64,000 bases of DNA. It comes from an uncultured Granulosicoccaceae bacterium (GTDB lineage: Bacteria > Pseudomonadota > Gammaproteobacteria > CALCKW01). The stretch lies in the NCBI GenBank assembly GCA_937965695.1, contig CALCKW010000009.1, forward strand, positions 62,001-126,000. Direction: 5' to 3'. This document shows, one piece after another, positions 8,808 through 17,439 of this stretch (its first letter is position 1; each line of letters starts with the position of its first letter). The translations under genes and the position numbers were made by a program. Under the pieces are notes generated by a model. That model saw only the letters and a program-made list of their open reading frames with translations. It made no database searches and was not told where the DNA came from.

Positions 8808-10091
8808 TTACGAACAGCTGCGCGGTGTGATGCTGTTCTCTGCCGCATATGCAGCACTATCTTCTTCGATCAGCGCACCGATTACATCCATGTCAGATGG
8901 AGTAAATTCAGTAATCAAGTTCCATTTCTTCGCTGCTGCATCCCATTGCTGAACAGCCGCGTTACCTGGACCACCATGATTCTCACAGCTCACACTGAAA
9001 CTAGGACCAAAGCCGGCTAACCCGAGTGCGGCCATTTTCTCTTCAGTGATCTCAAGTGCTTCCATACCGTCTCGCATCTGAGATGCATTGATCGCCATAG
9101 TGCCGTGAATCTCTTGAGCCGTACGCGCTGCCTCAACAGCCAACATTGCTGCGTACATACCACGGTTATAGAGAACGGTTCCGATCTGATCACCCGCACC
9201 TGCAGCCATGCCTTTGTCCACTACATATTCTTGAATATCAGCGAATACTGGGTACCCGGCACCTGTGTTGTGGAAAGTCAACGCTTTGTAGCCATTGGCT
9301 TTCGCGCCTGCAGGAATGACATCATTTTCCGAACCAGACCACCAAATTCCCATGAAGTTCTCCATGTTGAAGCGTATATTCGCCGCTTCTTGGATAGCCA
9401 CTTGGTTCATCACACCCCAACCGTACATAATGACGTAGTCTGGGCGTTCGCGACGAATTTGAAGCCACTGTGATTTCTGCTCTTGACCAGGGTGATCAAC
9501 AGGAATCTCGGTCAAGCTAAAGCCGTGCTTTTTAGACAGTTCTTGCAAAGTGCGGATAGGCTCTTTGCCGTAGGCTGAATTGTGATAAACGAGTGCAACT
9601 GTTTTTCCGTCGAGTGACCCTTGGTCCAAGAAATGATTGATGGCAACTGAAGCGCCGTTCCAATAGTTAACGGGGTAGTTAAAGACGTGCTCAAATACCT
9701 TGCCGTTAGCAGCAGATGTACGACCGTATCCCATGCTATGAATGGGGATGCCATCAGCACTTGCCTTTGGAATAAGTTGGTACGTGATACCTGTTGAAAG
9801 TGGCTGGTAAACCAAAGCGCCTTCGCCCTTAGTCGACTCATAGCACTCCACACCTTTCTGAGTGTTGTAGCCTGTTTCACACTCAAGCAGCTTGAGGTTT
9901 TCACCACCTAAACCGCCATCACGCTGATTAATCAGCGTAAAGTAATCAGCGTAGCCATCCGCAAAAGGGATGCCATTGGCCGCGTATGGGCCAGTCCTAT
10001 AGCTCAAGGACGGAAAGACCAAGTCCGCTATGGCTGAGCTTGAAGCCAGTGTTGCTACAACCGCTAGGGCTGCTAATTTGCGCGATTTCAT
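8808..10091 (-). CDS. livK: Liv-type ABC transporter periplasmic substrate-binding protein
   Basis: This 427-residue type I periplasmic binding protein has a clean signal peptide (MKSRKLAALAVVATLASSSAIA). The mature part begins DLVFPSLSYRTGPYAANGIPFADG and has the Peripla_BP_6 pattern (GKTVALVYHNSAYGKEPIRTLQEL, then VIMYGWGVMNQVAIQEAANI). It is longer than the classical LivK and closer to the binding proteins found with aromatic or acyl-acid transport clusters, so the ligand is not predictable. The ATG is preceded by TTGGAGATGCA. It is separated from livM by 218 bases with several hairpins, which may give this subunit its own mRNA segment. Confidence 0.92.
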   Translation of the reverse strand: MKSRKLAALAVVATLASSSAIADLVFPSLSYRTGPYAANGIPFADGYADYFTLINQRDGGLGGENLKLLECETGYNTQKGVECYESTKGEGALVYQPLSTGITYQLIPKASADGIPIHSMGYGRTSAANGKVFEHVFNYPVNYWNGASVAINHFLDQGSLDGKTVALVYHNSAYGKEPIRTLQELSKKHGFSLTEIPVDHPGQEQKSQWLQIRRERPDYVIMYGWGVMNQVAIQEAANIRFNMENFMGIWWSGSENDVIPAGAKANGYKALTFHNTGAGYPVFADIQEYVVDKGMAAGAGDQIGTVLYNRGMYAAMLAVEAARTAQEIHGTMAINASQMRDGMEALEITEEKMAALGLAGFGPSFSVSCENHGGPGNAAVQQWDAAAKKWNLITEFTPSDMDVIGALIEEDSAAYAAENSITPRSCS

Positions 10092-10104
10092 TGCATCTCC
10101 AATT

Positions 10105-10121
10105 GAAGAATCGAATTCTTC
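10105..10121 (-). promoter_or_regulatory. livK leader stem-loop
   Basis: GAAGAAT and ATTCTTC are separated by three bases in the leader 14 bases before the livK start. It would form a small hairpin just upstream of the GGAG. Confidence 0.4.
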
Positions 10122-10158
10122 ACTAAATTTGACCGAGTCAATATTCGATCATCGTAAC

Positions 10159-10198
10159 GGGGTCTAAAACCCCAACGTGAAGAGCGGTATTGCTCTTC
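10159..10198 (-). terminator. two tandem hairpins between livM and livK
   Basis: GGGGT/ACCCC (10159-10173) and GAAGAGC/GCTCTTC (10179-10198) are perfect short stems in the 218-base livM-livK gap. Neither has a T-run on the minus strand. They may stabilise or process the transcript between permease and binding-protein genes. Confidence 0.45.
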
Positions 10199-10309
10199 TC
10201 GACCAAAGCGAAAATTATCTCCGCTCCACTAACCCAATGGACATTATTGCCAATCGAGCTTTCTCCACGAGTGTTGATACACTTCTTATTGCTTTTTAAC
10301 CCTACTCTG

Positions 10310-11386
10310 CTAGTGCGGGAAAGGCCACAAACGTAGTTTTTCTTTCGCCAAACGCCATAGTTGTGCGAGACCATGTGGTTCGACGATCAAGAAAAATACA
10401 ATCAAGCCCCCCACAATGACAAACTCTAAATGTGCAGCTATATCCGTCGGCCACCCTAAGCCACCAACCATGACGTTCTTTAAAAATACGGGCATCAAAA
10501 CTAAAAACGCAGCACCGGCAAAACTACCGAAGATGGACCCTAATCCGCCGATGATGACCATAAAGAGCACTAAGAAAGATTGAGTGATCCCGAAAGCCTC
10601 GCCTACTTCTACAGCTCCAAGGTAAACAGAGAAAAAAAGCGCTCCAGCGATACCAATAAAAAAGGAAGAAACAGCAAAAGCTGACAGTTTAGTTTTTAGT
10701 GGATTAACACCAATAATTTCAGCCGCGATATCCATGTCTCGAATAGCCATCCAGCTCCTGCCGACGCGCCCACGCGTCAGATTGCGTGCTATCCAAGCTA
10801 AAATAAAGACAAATACCAAGCAAAATAAATATTTTGATGCCGCTGTTGCATTGGGTCCTGTGACTAAAAAATCAAACACTGCGCGCTCGGGTGCATTGAT
10901 CTGGCCTGACGCCGAATAGTTATAAAACCAAGGAACTTTGTTAAACAACCAAACGAGAAAAAACTGAGCTGCCAATGTGGCTACAGCTAAATAGAAGCCT
11001 TTGATACGCAGTGAAGGTAGGCCGAAAAGCACTCCGACCAGCGCCGTGATTCCTCCTGATATCAGTACACAGAAGAAGATACTCATTTCTGGGAAACTGG
11101 TCATTAGCTTGTAACAGGCGTATGCGCCCACCGCCATAAAACCCCCAGTACCCAAAGACACTTGACCGCAGTATCCGATAAGAATGTTGAGCCCAATAGC
11201 GGCAATCGACAAAATCAAGAAGGGGACCATTACTGCATTAGCCCAGTAATCATTAATGACAAAAGGCACAACTAAAAATGCGATAGCAATGATTGCGTAG
11301 TAGCCCAGGCGATCAAGTTTGATCGGGAAGGTCTGGTTGTCATCGACATATTTGGTTTTAAAGTCGCCTGACTCACGGTAAAACAT
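10310..11386 (-). CDS. livM: Liv-type ABC transporter permease LivM
   Basis: This about 358-residue inner-membrane permease has the LivM pattern. Multiple hydrophobic helices begin near YYAIIAIAFLVVPFVI, the hallmark segment is AAIGLNILIGYCGQVSLGTG, and the cytoplasmic loop is GRSWMAIRDMDIAAEIIGVN. I chose the ATG giving MFYRESGDF, one base after the livH stop, instead of an upstream extension that would overlap livH by about 100 bases. It pairs with LivH to form the transmembrane channel. The C-terminal region is EPHGLAQLWRLAKEKLRLWPFPH. Confidence 0.93.
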   Translation of the reverse strand: MFYRESGDFKTKYVDDNQTFPIKLDRLGYYAIIAIAFLVVPFVINDYWANAVMVPFLILSIAAIGLNILIGYCGQVSLGTGGFMAVGAYACYKLMTSFPEMSIFFCVLISGGITALVGVLFGLPSLRIKGFYLAVATLAAQFFLVWLFNKVPWFYNYSASGQINAPERAVFDFLVTGPNATAASKYLFCLVFVFILAWIARNLTRGRVGRSWMAIRDMDIAAEIIGVNPLKTKLSAFAVSSFFIGIAGALFFSVYLGAVEVGEAFGITQSFLVLFMVIIGGLGSIFGSFAGAAFLVLMPVFLKNVMVGGLGWPTDIAAHLEFVIVGGLIVFFLIVEPHGLAQLWRLAKEKLRLWPFPH

Positions 11387-11387
11387 G

Positions 11388-12389
11388 TTAAACCCTCTCG
11401 ATGATCTTTTCGCCAAACAAACCTTGAGGTCTGAAGACGAGGAACAACAATGCCAGCATGTAGGCAAACCAATTTTCAGTCGCACCTCCAATCAATGGAC
11501 CTACCCAAAATTCGAACAGCTTTTCGCCCACACCGATAATCAATCCCCCAACAATAGCTCCGGGTATTGACGTGAATCCTCCCAACATAAGTACAGGCAA
11601 AGCCTTGAGTGCGATTAATGACAAAGAAAATTGGACACCAGATTTAGAGCCCCACATCACTCCTGCCACGAGCGCAACAAAACCAGCGATCGACCAAACA
11701 ATCACCCAGATTGTGCGCAAGCTAATCCCGACAGACAGTGCTGCTTGATGGTCATCCGCAACAGCACGTAACGCGCGGCCCGTTGTGGTGTACTGGCTAA
11801 ACAAGGTGAGTGTAACGACCAATACAATGGCGACCACCGCAGCGACCATGTCTAGTTTGTCTATATAAAATCCGTAGAACCCACCACCCTCTACTCCCCA
11901 GCCGATAGTGGCATCCTCTAACCATACCGACGCACCGCTCGGTATGCCGACGTCTAAAGTCTTGATGTCAGCGCCCCACATCAGGTCTCCAAAACCCTCC
12001 ATGAAATACGCAAGGCCAATAGTAGCCATAAACAAAATAATTGGCTCTTGGTTTACAAGGTGTTTGAGTACATAGCGCTCGACAATGAACGCAAATAAGA
12101 TCATGACACCCAAAGTCAAAATGATGGCAAACACGGCTGGCACCGTCCAACCAAAATGGTGGACCTCAGTGCCAAAAATCGCGTTTATAAGATGAGAAAA
12201 AGGTACTTGTCCGGTTTGAATACCTACCAGCGTCATCGCAGCAAAAAGTGCCATGACACCTTGTGCGTAATTAAAAATTCCAGACGCTTTGTAAATTAAA
12301 ACAAAGCCAAGGGCGACCAACGAGTACATAACGCCAGCCATCAATCCATTCAGGATGACTTCTAGGGTGTATAGAAAATCCGCTGACAT
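11388..12389 (-). CDS. livH: Liv-type ABC transporter permease LivH
   Basis: This is a 333-residue permease with eight or so hydrophobic segments. It has the LivH signature LNGLMAGVMYSLVALGFVLIYKASGIFNYAQG near the N-terminus (given here in parts: LNGLMAGVMYSLVALG, FNYAQG). The EAA-like loop is TGRALRAVADDHQAALSVGI and the C-terminal segment is FTSIPGAIVGGLIIGVGEKL. It is larger than E. coli LivH because of an inserted loop around residues 140-175. GAGG lies upstream of the ATG. It abuts livM and follows livG by 42 bases. Confidence 0.93.
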   Translation of the reverse strand: MSADFLYTLEVILNGLMAGVMYSLVALGFVLIYKASGIFNYAQGVMALFAAMTLVGIQTGQVPFSHLINAIFGTEVHHFGWTVPAVFAIILTLGVMILFAFIVERYVLKHLVNQEPIILFMATIGLAYFMEGFGDLMWGADIKTLDVGIPSGASVWLEDATIGWGVEGGGFYGFYIDKLDMVAAVVAIVLVVTLTLFSQYTTTGRALRAVADDHQAALSVGISLRTIWVIVWSIAGFVALVAGVMWGSKSGVQFSLSLIALKALPVLMLGGFTSIPGAIVGGLIIGVGEKLFEFWVGPLIGGATENWFAYMLALLFLVFRPQGLFGEKIIERV

Positions 12390-12431
12390 TAGCCTCGTCC
12401 TCGTCGCATTAGAAAATAGTTTGGAGTCTGA

Positions 12432-13241
12432 TTAGTCATCGTGACTCACTCCCAAATATGCATCGATAACCGCTTGATCACTACGCACTTCGTCGGGATT
12501 GCCGTCGCCAATTTTTTTACCATAATCGAGCACAACTACCCTGTCCGAAATATCCATAACGACACTCATGTCATGCTCAATTAAGACAATGGTGGTACCG
12601 AATTCATTGTTTACATCAAGTATGAATCGCGACATATCCTCTTTTTCTTCGACGTTCATACCCGCCATTGGCTCGTCTAGAAGCAGCATCTTAGGCTCAG
12701 CCGCCAACGCCCGGCCCAGCTCTACGCGTTTTTGCAGACCATACGGTAATCGCCCAACAGGTGTTTTTCGGATATGTTGGATTTCAAGAAAGTCGATAAC
12801 TTTTTCCACCGCCTCACGATGGCGAATTTCTTCGTTACGAGCGGGCCCCCACCAAACAGCTTGTGCCAGCATATTGCTGTTCATTTTATTGAGCCGGCCA
12901 GACATGATGTTGTCTAGTGTGGACATCCCCTTAAAAAGCGCAATGTTTTGAAAAGTACGTGCAACACCTTGCTTGGCAATCTCGTGTGGTCGCGATGATT
13001 GGCGCTGAGCGCCTCGGAACCAAATTTCACCTTCTTGGGGGTGATAAAAACCATTAATGACATTGAGCATGGACGACTTACCAGCACCGTTAGGACCGAT
13101 GATGGCACGCACTTCACCCTCTCTGATATCGAAACTGATATTTTCAATTGCCGTTACACCACCAAAGCGTAAGGTGATATTCTTCATCTCCATGATAGGA
13201 GCTTTTGAAGACGGCTCAGTGGTTGCGTTTTGAGCAGCCAT
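12432..13241 (-). CDS. livG: Liv-type ABC transporter ATP-binding protein LivG
   Basis: This 269-residue ATPase has Walker A GPNGAGKSSMLN, signature-like LPYGLQKRVELGRALA, Walker B MLLLDEPMAGMN and H-loop VLIEHDMSVVM. It pairs with LivF on the LivHM channel. The chosen ATG (MAAQNATTEP) has an excellent AAGGAG 6 bases upstream. A longer reading frame starting 45 bases earlier would overlap the upstream ligase gene and is unlikely. The start is 10 bases after the stop of the acyl-CoA ligase gene, so it is cotranscribed with it. Confidence 0.94.
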   Translation of the reverse strand: MAAQNATTEPSSKAPIMEMKNITLRFGGVTAIENISFDIREGEVRAIIGPNGAGKSSMLNVINGFYHPQEGEIWFRGAQRQSSRPHEIAKQGVARTFQNIALFKGMSTLDNIMSGRLNKMNSNMLAQAVWWGPARNEEIRHREAVEKVIDFLEIQHIRKTPVGRLPYGLQKRVELGRALAAEPKMLLLDEPMAGMNVEEKEDMSRFILDVNNEFGTTIVLIEHDMSVVMDISDRVVVLDYGKKIGDGNPDEVRSDQAVIDAYLGVSHDD

Positions 13242-13251
13242 TTCTATCTCC

Positions 13252-15201
13252 TTAAGCGACTTTGTCAGCGGTGTACGAAGGTTCATATACTTGGGCTTCT
13301 TCTAGTGCGAGAGTGCCAGTGACACTGCCAATACGCCCGTCTTCGTATTTCACTTCTAGATCGACAAAATGGTTCTTGTCACCGTTGTAAAGCGCATCAA
13401 TAAGGGACGCATACTTTTCGGCTATGTGTGCTCGACGAACCTTCTGAGTACGGGTCAATTCACCGTCGTCAGCGTCAAGCTGTTTAGGTAAAATCAAGAA
13501 ACGATGGACTTGGCTATGAGACATCAGTGGGTCCTCTATCAAGCCCTCATTAACTTGCTCAATAGATTCTTTCACCATCCGATATACCTGCTCGTTTGCA
13601 GCCAGCTCTTGGAATGAACTATATGAAATGTTGTTGCGCTCTGCCCAGTTGCCCACCGCTTCAATGTCCATATCAATGAAGGCCATTGCGGTGTCTCTGT
13701 CGGCACCGAAGACAACCGCTTCTTTGACATGGGAAAAGAACTTGAGTTTGTTTTCGATGTACTTCGGAGCAAATAATTTACCTGAGTTAAACTTGCCAAC
13801 ATCCTTAACTCGATCAATGATGCGCAAATGACCATCGTCGGTCATAAAACCCGCATCTCCGGTACTAACCCAGCCCTCTGTATCTTTAGTTGAGGCTGTT
13901 GATTCAGGGTTTTTATAGTAACTGTGGAAAACACCTTCACCGCGATATAAAACCTCACCAGTGTCATCTATTTTGAGCTCAACGCCAGGCACAGGGATAC
14001 CAACCGTATCGGCGCGCACCTGTCCATTGGGCTGAACAGTGACATAGACAGTGGCCTCTGTTTGACCGTAGACCTGCTTGAGATTGACACCTATAGAGCG
14101 GTAGAACTGGAATAATTCAGGACCAATAGCTTCACCTGCAGTATATGCAGTTCTGACGCGGCCCAATCCCAGTGCATCCTTCAAGGGGGCATAAACCAAT
14201 ACATTGCCTATCCAGTATTTTATTCGATCGCCTGCACCTACCGACTCGCCGTCAAGCAAACGCCCACCAATTTCGCTGGCGATACCCATGAAGTATTTGT
14301 AAAGTTTCTGCTTTATTGACGCAGCATCTTCCATCCGGATAGTTACATTTGTCAGCAAGCCTTCGAAAACCCGTGGTGGCGCGAAATAATAAGTCGGGCC
14401 TATCTCTCGCATATCCGCCTGAACAGTCTCAGGCCCCTCCGGGCAGTTGACGCAGTAACCACACCAAATCGCTTGAGCAAATGAAAATACGTTGTCACCG
14501 ACCCAAGCCATAGGCAAATAAGCCAAGACCGAATCTTTCTCGTCTAGATTGTCTATTTCCACGCAAGCTTTTGCCGCGAACATTAGATTATCATGTGTGA
14601 GCACTACACCTTTTGGCTTGCCTGTAGTGCCTGAGGTGTACAGCATAATTCCAGCATCATCTCCCGAGCCTTTGGCGATCTCACTGTCGAGAAAATTGGG
14701 ATCTAGCTTGTTTTTTTCTTCCCCGAAACCAATTACTTTATCCAGTGCAATAACACCAGCTGAATCGTAGTCGCGTAAACCGCGATTGTCGTCGTGGATT
14801 ATGTGCTGAAGGCTAGGAAAACCCTCTTGAACCTCAAGCAATTTATCCGTTTGCTCTTGATTCTCGACTAAGACAAACGTGGCACCGGCATGCTCTACGA
14901 CATAACTAACCTCGGAGGCAACCGCATCTTGATAAGTCGGTACTGGAACACCACCAAGACATTGCGCAGCAGCCATCCCCCAATAAAGTCGCGGTCGATT
15001 ATCACCGATAATGACCAGCCGATCACCGCGCTTGAACCCAAGTTCCGCCAAACCTGAAGCGAATGAGCGTACGTGCTGGTTCATTTCACTCCAACTCCAA
15101 GTCTGCCAAATGCCGAGGTACTTCTCGCGCATGGCAGGCCTCGAGCCAAACCGCTGGGCACGGTCATGCAATAAACGGGGAAAAGTCGCCAGATCGGCCA
15201 T
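13252..15201 (-). CDS. long-chain-type acyl-CoA ligase (AMP-forming)
   Basis: This about 649-residue ANL enzyme is of the eukaryote-like long-chain fatty-acid-CoA ligase subgroup. The adenylate loop is IMLYTSGTTGKPKGVVLTHD at about residue 180-200. Other motifs are YLPMAWVGDNVF, YGQTEATVYVTV, WVSTGDAGFMTDDGHLRIIDRVKD, and the C-terminal LTRTQKVRRAHI. It activates a carboxylic acid to its CoA thioester. Placement as the first gene of a Liv-type ABC cluster suggests vectorial activation of the imported acid (inference). I chose the ATG with GAGG 9 bases upstream over a GTG five codons earlier. It is probably controlled from the palindromic promoter region at 15258-15277. Confidence 0.92.
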   Translation of the reverse strand: MADLATFPRLLHDRAQRFGSRPAMREKYLGIWQTWSWSEMNQHVRSFASGLAELGFKRGDRLVIIGDNRPRLYWGMAAAQCLGGVPVPTYQDAVASEVSYVVEHAGATFVLVENQEQTDKLLEVQEGFPSLQHIIHDDNRGLRDYDSAGVIALDKVIGFGEEKNKLDPNFLDSEIAKGSGDDAGIMLYTSGTTGKPKGVVLTHDNLMFAAKACVEIDNLDEKDSVLAYLPMAWVGDNVFSFAQAIWCGYCVNCPEGPETVQADMREIGPTYYFAPPRVFEGLLTNVTIRMEDAASIKQKLYKYFMGIASEIGGRLLDGESVGAGDRIKYWIGNVLVYAPLKDALGLGRVRTAYTAGEAIGPELFQFYRSIGVNLKQVYGQTEATVYVTVQPNGQVRADTVGIPVPGVELKIDDTGEVLYRGEGVFHSYYKNPESTASTKDTEGWVSTGDAGFMTDDGHLRIIDRVKDVGKFNSGKLFAPKYIENKLKFFSHVKEAVVFGADRDTAMAFIDMDIEAVGNWAERNNISYSSFQELAANEQVYRMVKESIEQVNEGLIEDPLMSHSQVHRFLILPKQLDADDGELTRTQKVRRAHIAEKYASLIDALYNGDKNHFVDLEVKYEDGRIGSVTGTLALEEAQVYEPSYTADKVA

Positions 15202-15257
15202 AGATGCAATCCTCACGGAGGGCGGTTAAGTCGGAGCACTAAAGCACAAAAACTACA

Positions 15258-15277
15258 TGACGTTTACGTAAACGTCA
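15258..15277. promoter_or_regulatory. perfect 20-bp palindromic operator candidate
   Basis: TGACGTTTAC followed by its exact reverse complement lies 57 bases upstream of the acyl-CoA ligase start. On the minus strand it contains TTGACG, which could serve as a -35 box with a weak TAGTTT -10 at 15255-15250 after 17 bases. From memory it resembles MerR-family LiuR sites that control leucine and acyl-CoA catabolism genes, a regulon that can include acetoacetyl-CoA synthetase. A TetR-type regulator is the alternative. Confidence 0.7.
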
Positions 15278-15439
15278 AGTCTTATCTTGCACCCTAACCA
15301 ATGACAGTTGCAGCATAGTACTCAGCCTCAAACAGAAGTAAATTGTTAAAACTGCACTAAAAACTTGACGAGAAAAAAACCAATACCACAAGTGACATCA
15401 AGTAGCCTCACCAGGCTTTAAATACTGATCCCAAAACGC

Positions 15440-15470
15440 AAAATGCCGACCCAAAGGTCGGCATTTTTTT
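15440..15470 (-). terminator. Rho-independent terminator (bidirectional form)
   Basis: AATGCCGACC (15442-15451) pairs with GGTCGGCATT (15456-15465) around CAAA, with A/T runs on both sides. It lies about 45 bases after the stop of the leftward unknown gene at 15511. Confidence 0.85.
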
Positions 15471-15510
15471 ATCAGCTTATTGTTCGATTCTGAATGAACA
15501 GGCGCTGCCC

Positions 15511-16842
15511 TTATCTACCGCCCTTTCTATTCTCCCGGATCAAACTCTCTAACGCGGCGTTAAATGAAGCATCGTCAATAGTTTCAGGTGTTGGCGGAGG
15601 TGCGAGCTCAATATCAACGGCCTCTAGCTCCGCTTCCATAAATGCGGTCGCATCCATCTCATCGATATCTTCTTCCGTGATCACATCTTCATAACGCGAT
15701 GATGCGGCAGAATGTTGCGGCATATGCCGTCCACCACTATCTATTAACACGGGCTGATCTTCCAACAACTCCTCTGGAGTCGCCCAGCCATGATGCTCGT
15801 GTTCGTAAGAATCAAACCTCGTCCGATCTAGGTTTTCGTCATAATAGTCGTTGTGATCAGCGCCAAGCCCTATGGTGTCGTCGTTGACCTGTAAGTCCAC
15901 GGCAGTTGTCGCACCTTGCAGCTCTAGTTGCTGCTGCTGGAGCTCTCGCTCCAATTGACTGACCAGCGCAGGTACAGATGAACGTTTACCCAGTGGAACA
16001 CTAGCCGGTACGCAGCCAGCCAACAAGTAGTCCGCTGACCCATTGATCAAAAGATGCCGGATATCTTCGACAGAATTTTGGTCAAGATTGCCTCTATTGT
16101 GCAGTTTATCTACAGCATCGAGTTCCGGCAGTTGGTGCAACATACTCAGCACACTTTCAGTGCGACCGTTATGATACTCCAGCACTAAACCACCAATTGA
16201 CTGCAATACGCGATCAAATGCTGGGCGAATCTGGCGCTCCATCATCACACTAAATATCGCAACCGGTTTAGACCGCCAATCTTGCATACTGACAGGAGAC
16301 GGCGTCTGTTGGGCTAGCATGCAACACGCTCGGTACAGCGACCCAACCGATTCAAGGCCATGTGCCAGTTGTTCAGTATCAACCATCGGTTTACCGTGTA
16401 AGGGCAAGATCGTTTGAGCTAGTACAGACTGCCCTTCAGGTACAACTGTCGCAAAAGGTCGCAAGGCTGTACTGCGTTTATTTTCCATCATCACGATTAA
16501 CGCTGGCAGATGATTAAGCGCGAAATTTACTCGACTGTGGGTTTGGTAGAGCTTGAGCAAATGCTTTTCATCCGGCCGTTCCTGCGCCAGCAGATCAGCC
16601 CAGAATCGTTCATTGGCGAGATCATCGATCTCCATGACTGCACAAACCCGCTTAGCCTGCTCGTCGTAGCCTTTGGAAAGCTGGCTGTACTCGCTGAAGC
16701 TACCCAGTAACATGGTGTAGAAATCAGAAGCGTCGCTCTCCTTAGAGGCCTGCCGGATGTGCTTGAGTGGTTCGACAATGCCACTCGCGGTGAGTGCTTT
16801 TACCACGCGCTTCATCGCGCTTAAAGTGTCATTTTGAATCAT
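15511..16842 (-). CDS. hypothetical protein with acidic C-terminal tail
   Basis: I do not recognise this 443-residue soluble protein. The first half is helical (for example MKRVVKALTASGIVEPLKHI, YDEQAKRVCAVMEIDD) and contains FATVVPEGQSVLAQTILPLHGKP. A short Gln-rich coiled coil (LERELQQQQLELQ) follows. The last 130 residues are highly acidic and low in complexity (EDVITEEDIDEMDATAFMEA), ending in a small basic tail. No signal peptide or transmembrane segment is seen. The ATG giving MIQNDTL is preceded by GAGAAAAATACG; a longer frame starts 72 bases upstream. It stands alone, with its own terminator. Confidence 0.72.
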   Translation of the reverse strand: MIQNDTLSAMKRVVKALTASGIVEPLKHIRQASKESDASDFYTMLLGSFSEYSQLSKGYDEQAKRVCAVMEIDDLANERFWADLLAQERPDEKHLLKLYQTHSRVNFALNHLPALIVMMENKRSTALRPFATVVPEGQSVLAQTILPLHGKPMVDTEQLAHGLESVGSLYRACCMLAQQTPSPVSMQDWRSKPVAIFSVMMERQIRPAFDRVLQSIGGLVLEYHNGRTESVLSMLHQLPELDAVDKLHNRGNLDQNSVEDIRHLLINGSADYLLAGCVPASVPLGKRSSVPALVSQLERELQQQQLELQGATTAVDLQVNDDTIGLGADHNDYYDENLDRTRFDSYEHEHHGWATPEELLEDQPVLIDSGGRHMPQHSAASSRYEDVITEEDIDEMDATAFMEAELEAVDIELAPPPTPETIDDASFNAALESLIRENRKGGR

Positions 16843-17439
16843 CGTATTTTTCTCTGCTCTAGAGGAACTATCCACAGCGGGTTTTAGCCGCAGGAGTGTC
16901 AATCGTCTATGCATCGCTGGGGCATTGGATCACTAGTCTGCCAGAGAGACTGCCGGCTGTATCAAATACCAAACGAAGTTGTGAACCTCGTCACGCAAAT
17001 CGAAGAATTGGCCGTAGCGCCCTTCTCTGTAACGCGGCAGCGCGCTACTACATCAGCGAACAACCAACTATAGGCTACCACTCTAGAATCGCTGGTGACG
17101 GGCTCAACACCCAATTTTGCAGAGGTGTAATGCGTGAGATAGACAAAATTACAGTTCAGTTTCTCTAAATCAAGAATGGAAACTAACAACTCTTCAGTTT
17201 TAGACTCGCGCTAAATACCCTTAGGCTTGGTTTTGCAGTTGTGTCGTAGGGTTTGAGGTTAGATATGACGTACAAATAACTATTTTGTTACATCGGAGGG
17301 AGTACTAATCAGCGCCCAACAGGACGATGAATGGATCCCGTTCTAGGAAATGCTGTTAAATGTCTTTTGGAAACAGCAACCACTTGATAAGACAACAGGC
17401 CGATTGACTGAGCAATCGGCCCTGCCCTTAAGCACTAAT
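16843..17439. other. 597-base gap without a convincing gene
   Basis: The gap lies between the unknown gene's start and the TAXI-TRAP permease stop. Short frames exist on both strands, the best being a TTG-started 75-codon minus-strand frame at 16962-17189. None shows a family motif or a strong ribosome binding site. The left end should hold the promoter of the gene at 15511. Confidence 0.5.
17398..17421 (-). terminator. hairpin downstream of TAXI-TRAP permease
   Basis: GGCCGATTG pairs perfectly with CAATCGGCC around six bases, 19 bases past the permease stop. The minus-strand tail TGTTGTCTTATC is only moderately T-rich. Confidence 0.6.

Larger units (their letters stand above)
15202..15510. 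other. intergenic region with operator and terminator
   Basis: About 309 bases without a gene. It holds the palindromic operator near its left end and a strong terminator near its right end, both listed separately. Nothing else is recognisable between them. Confidence 0.6.
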
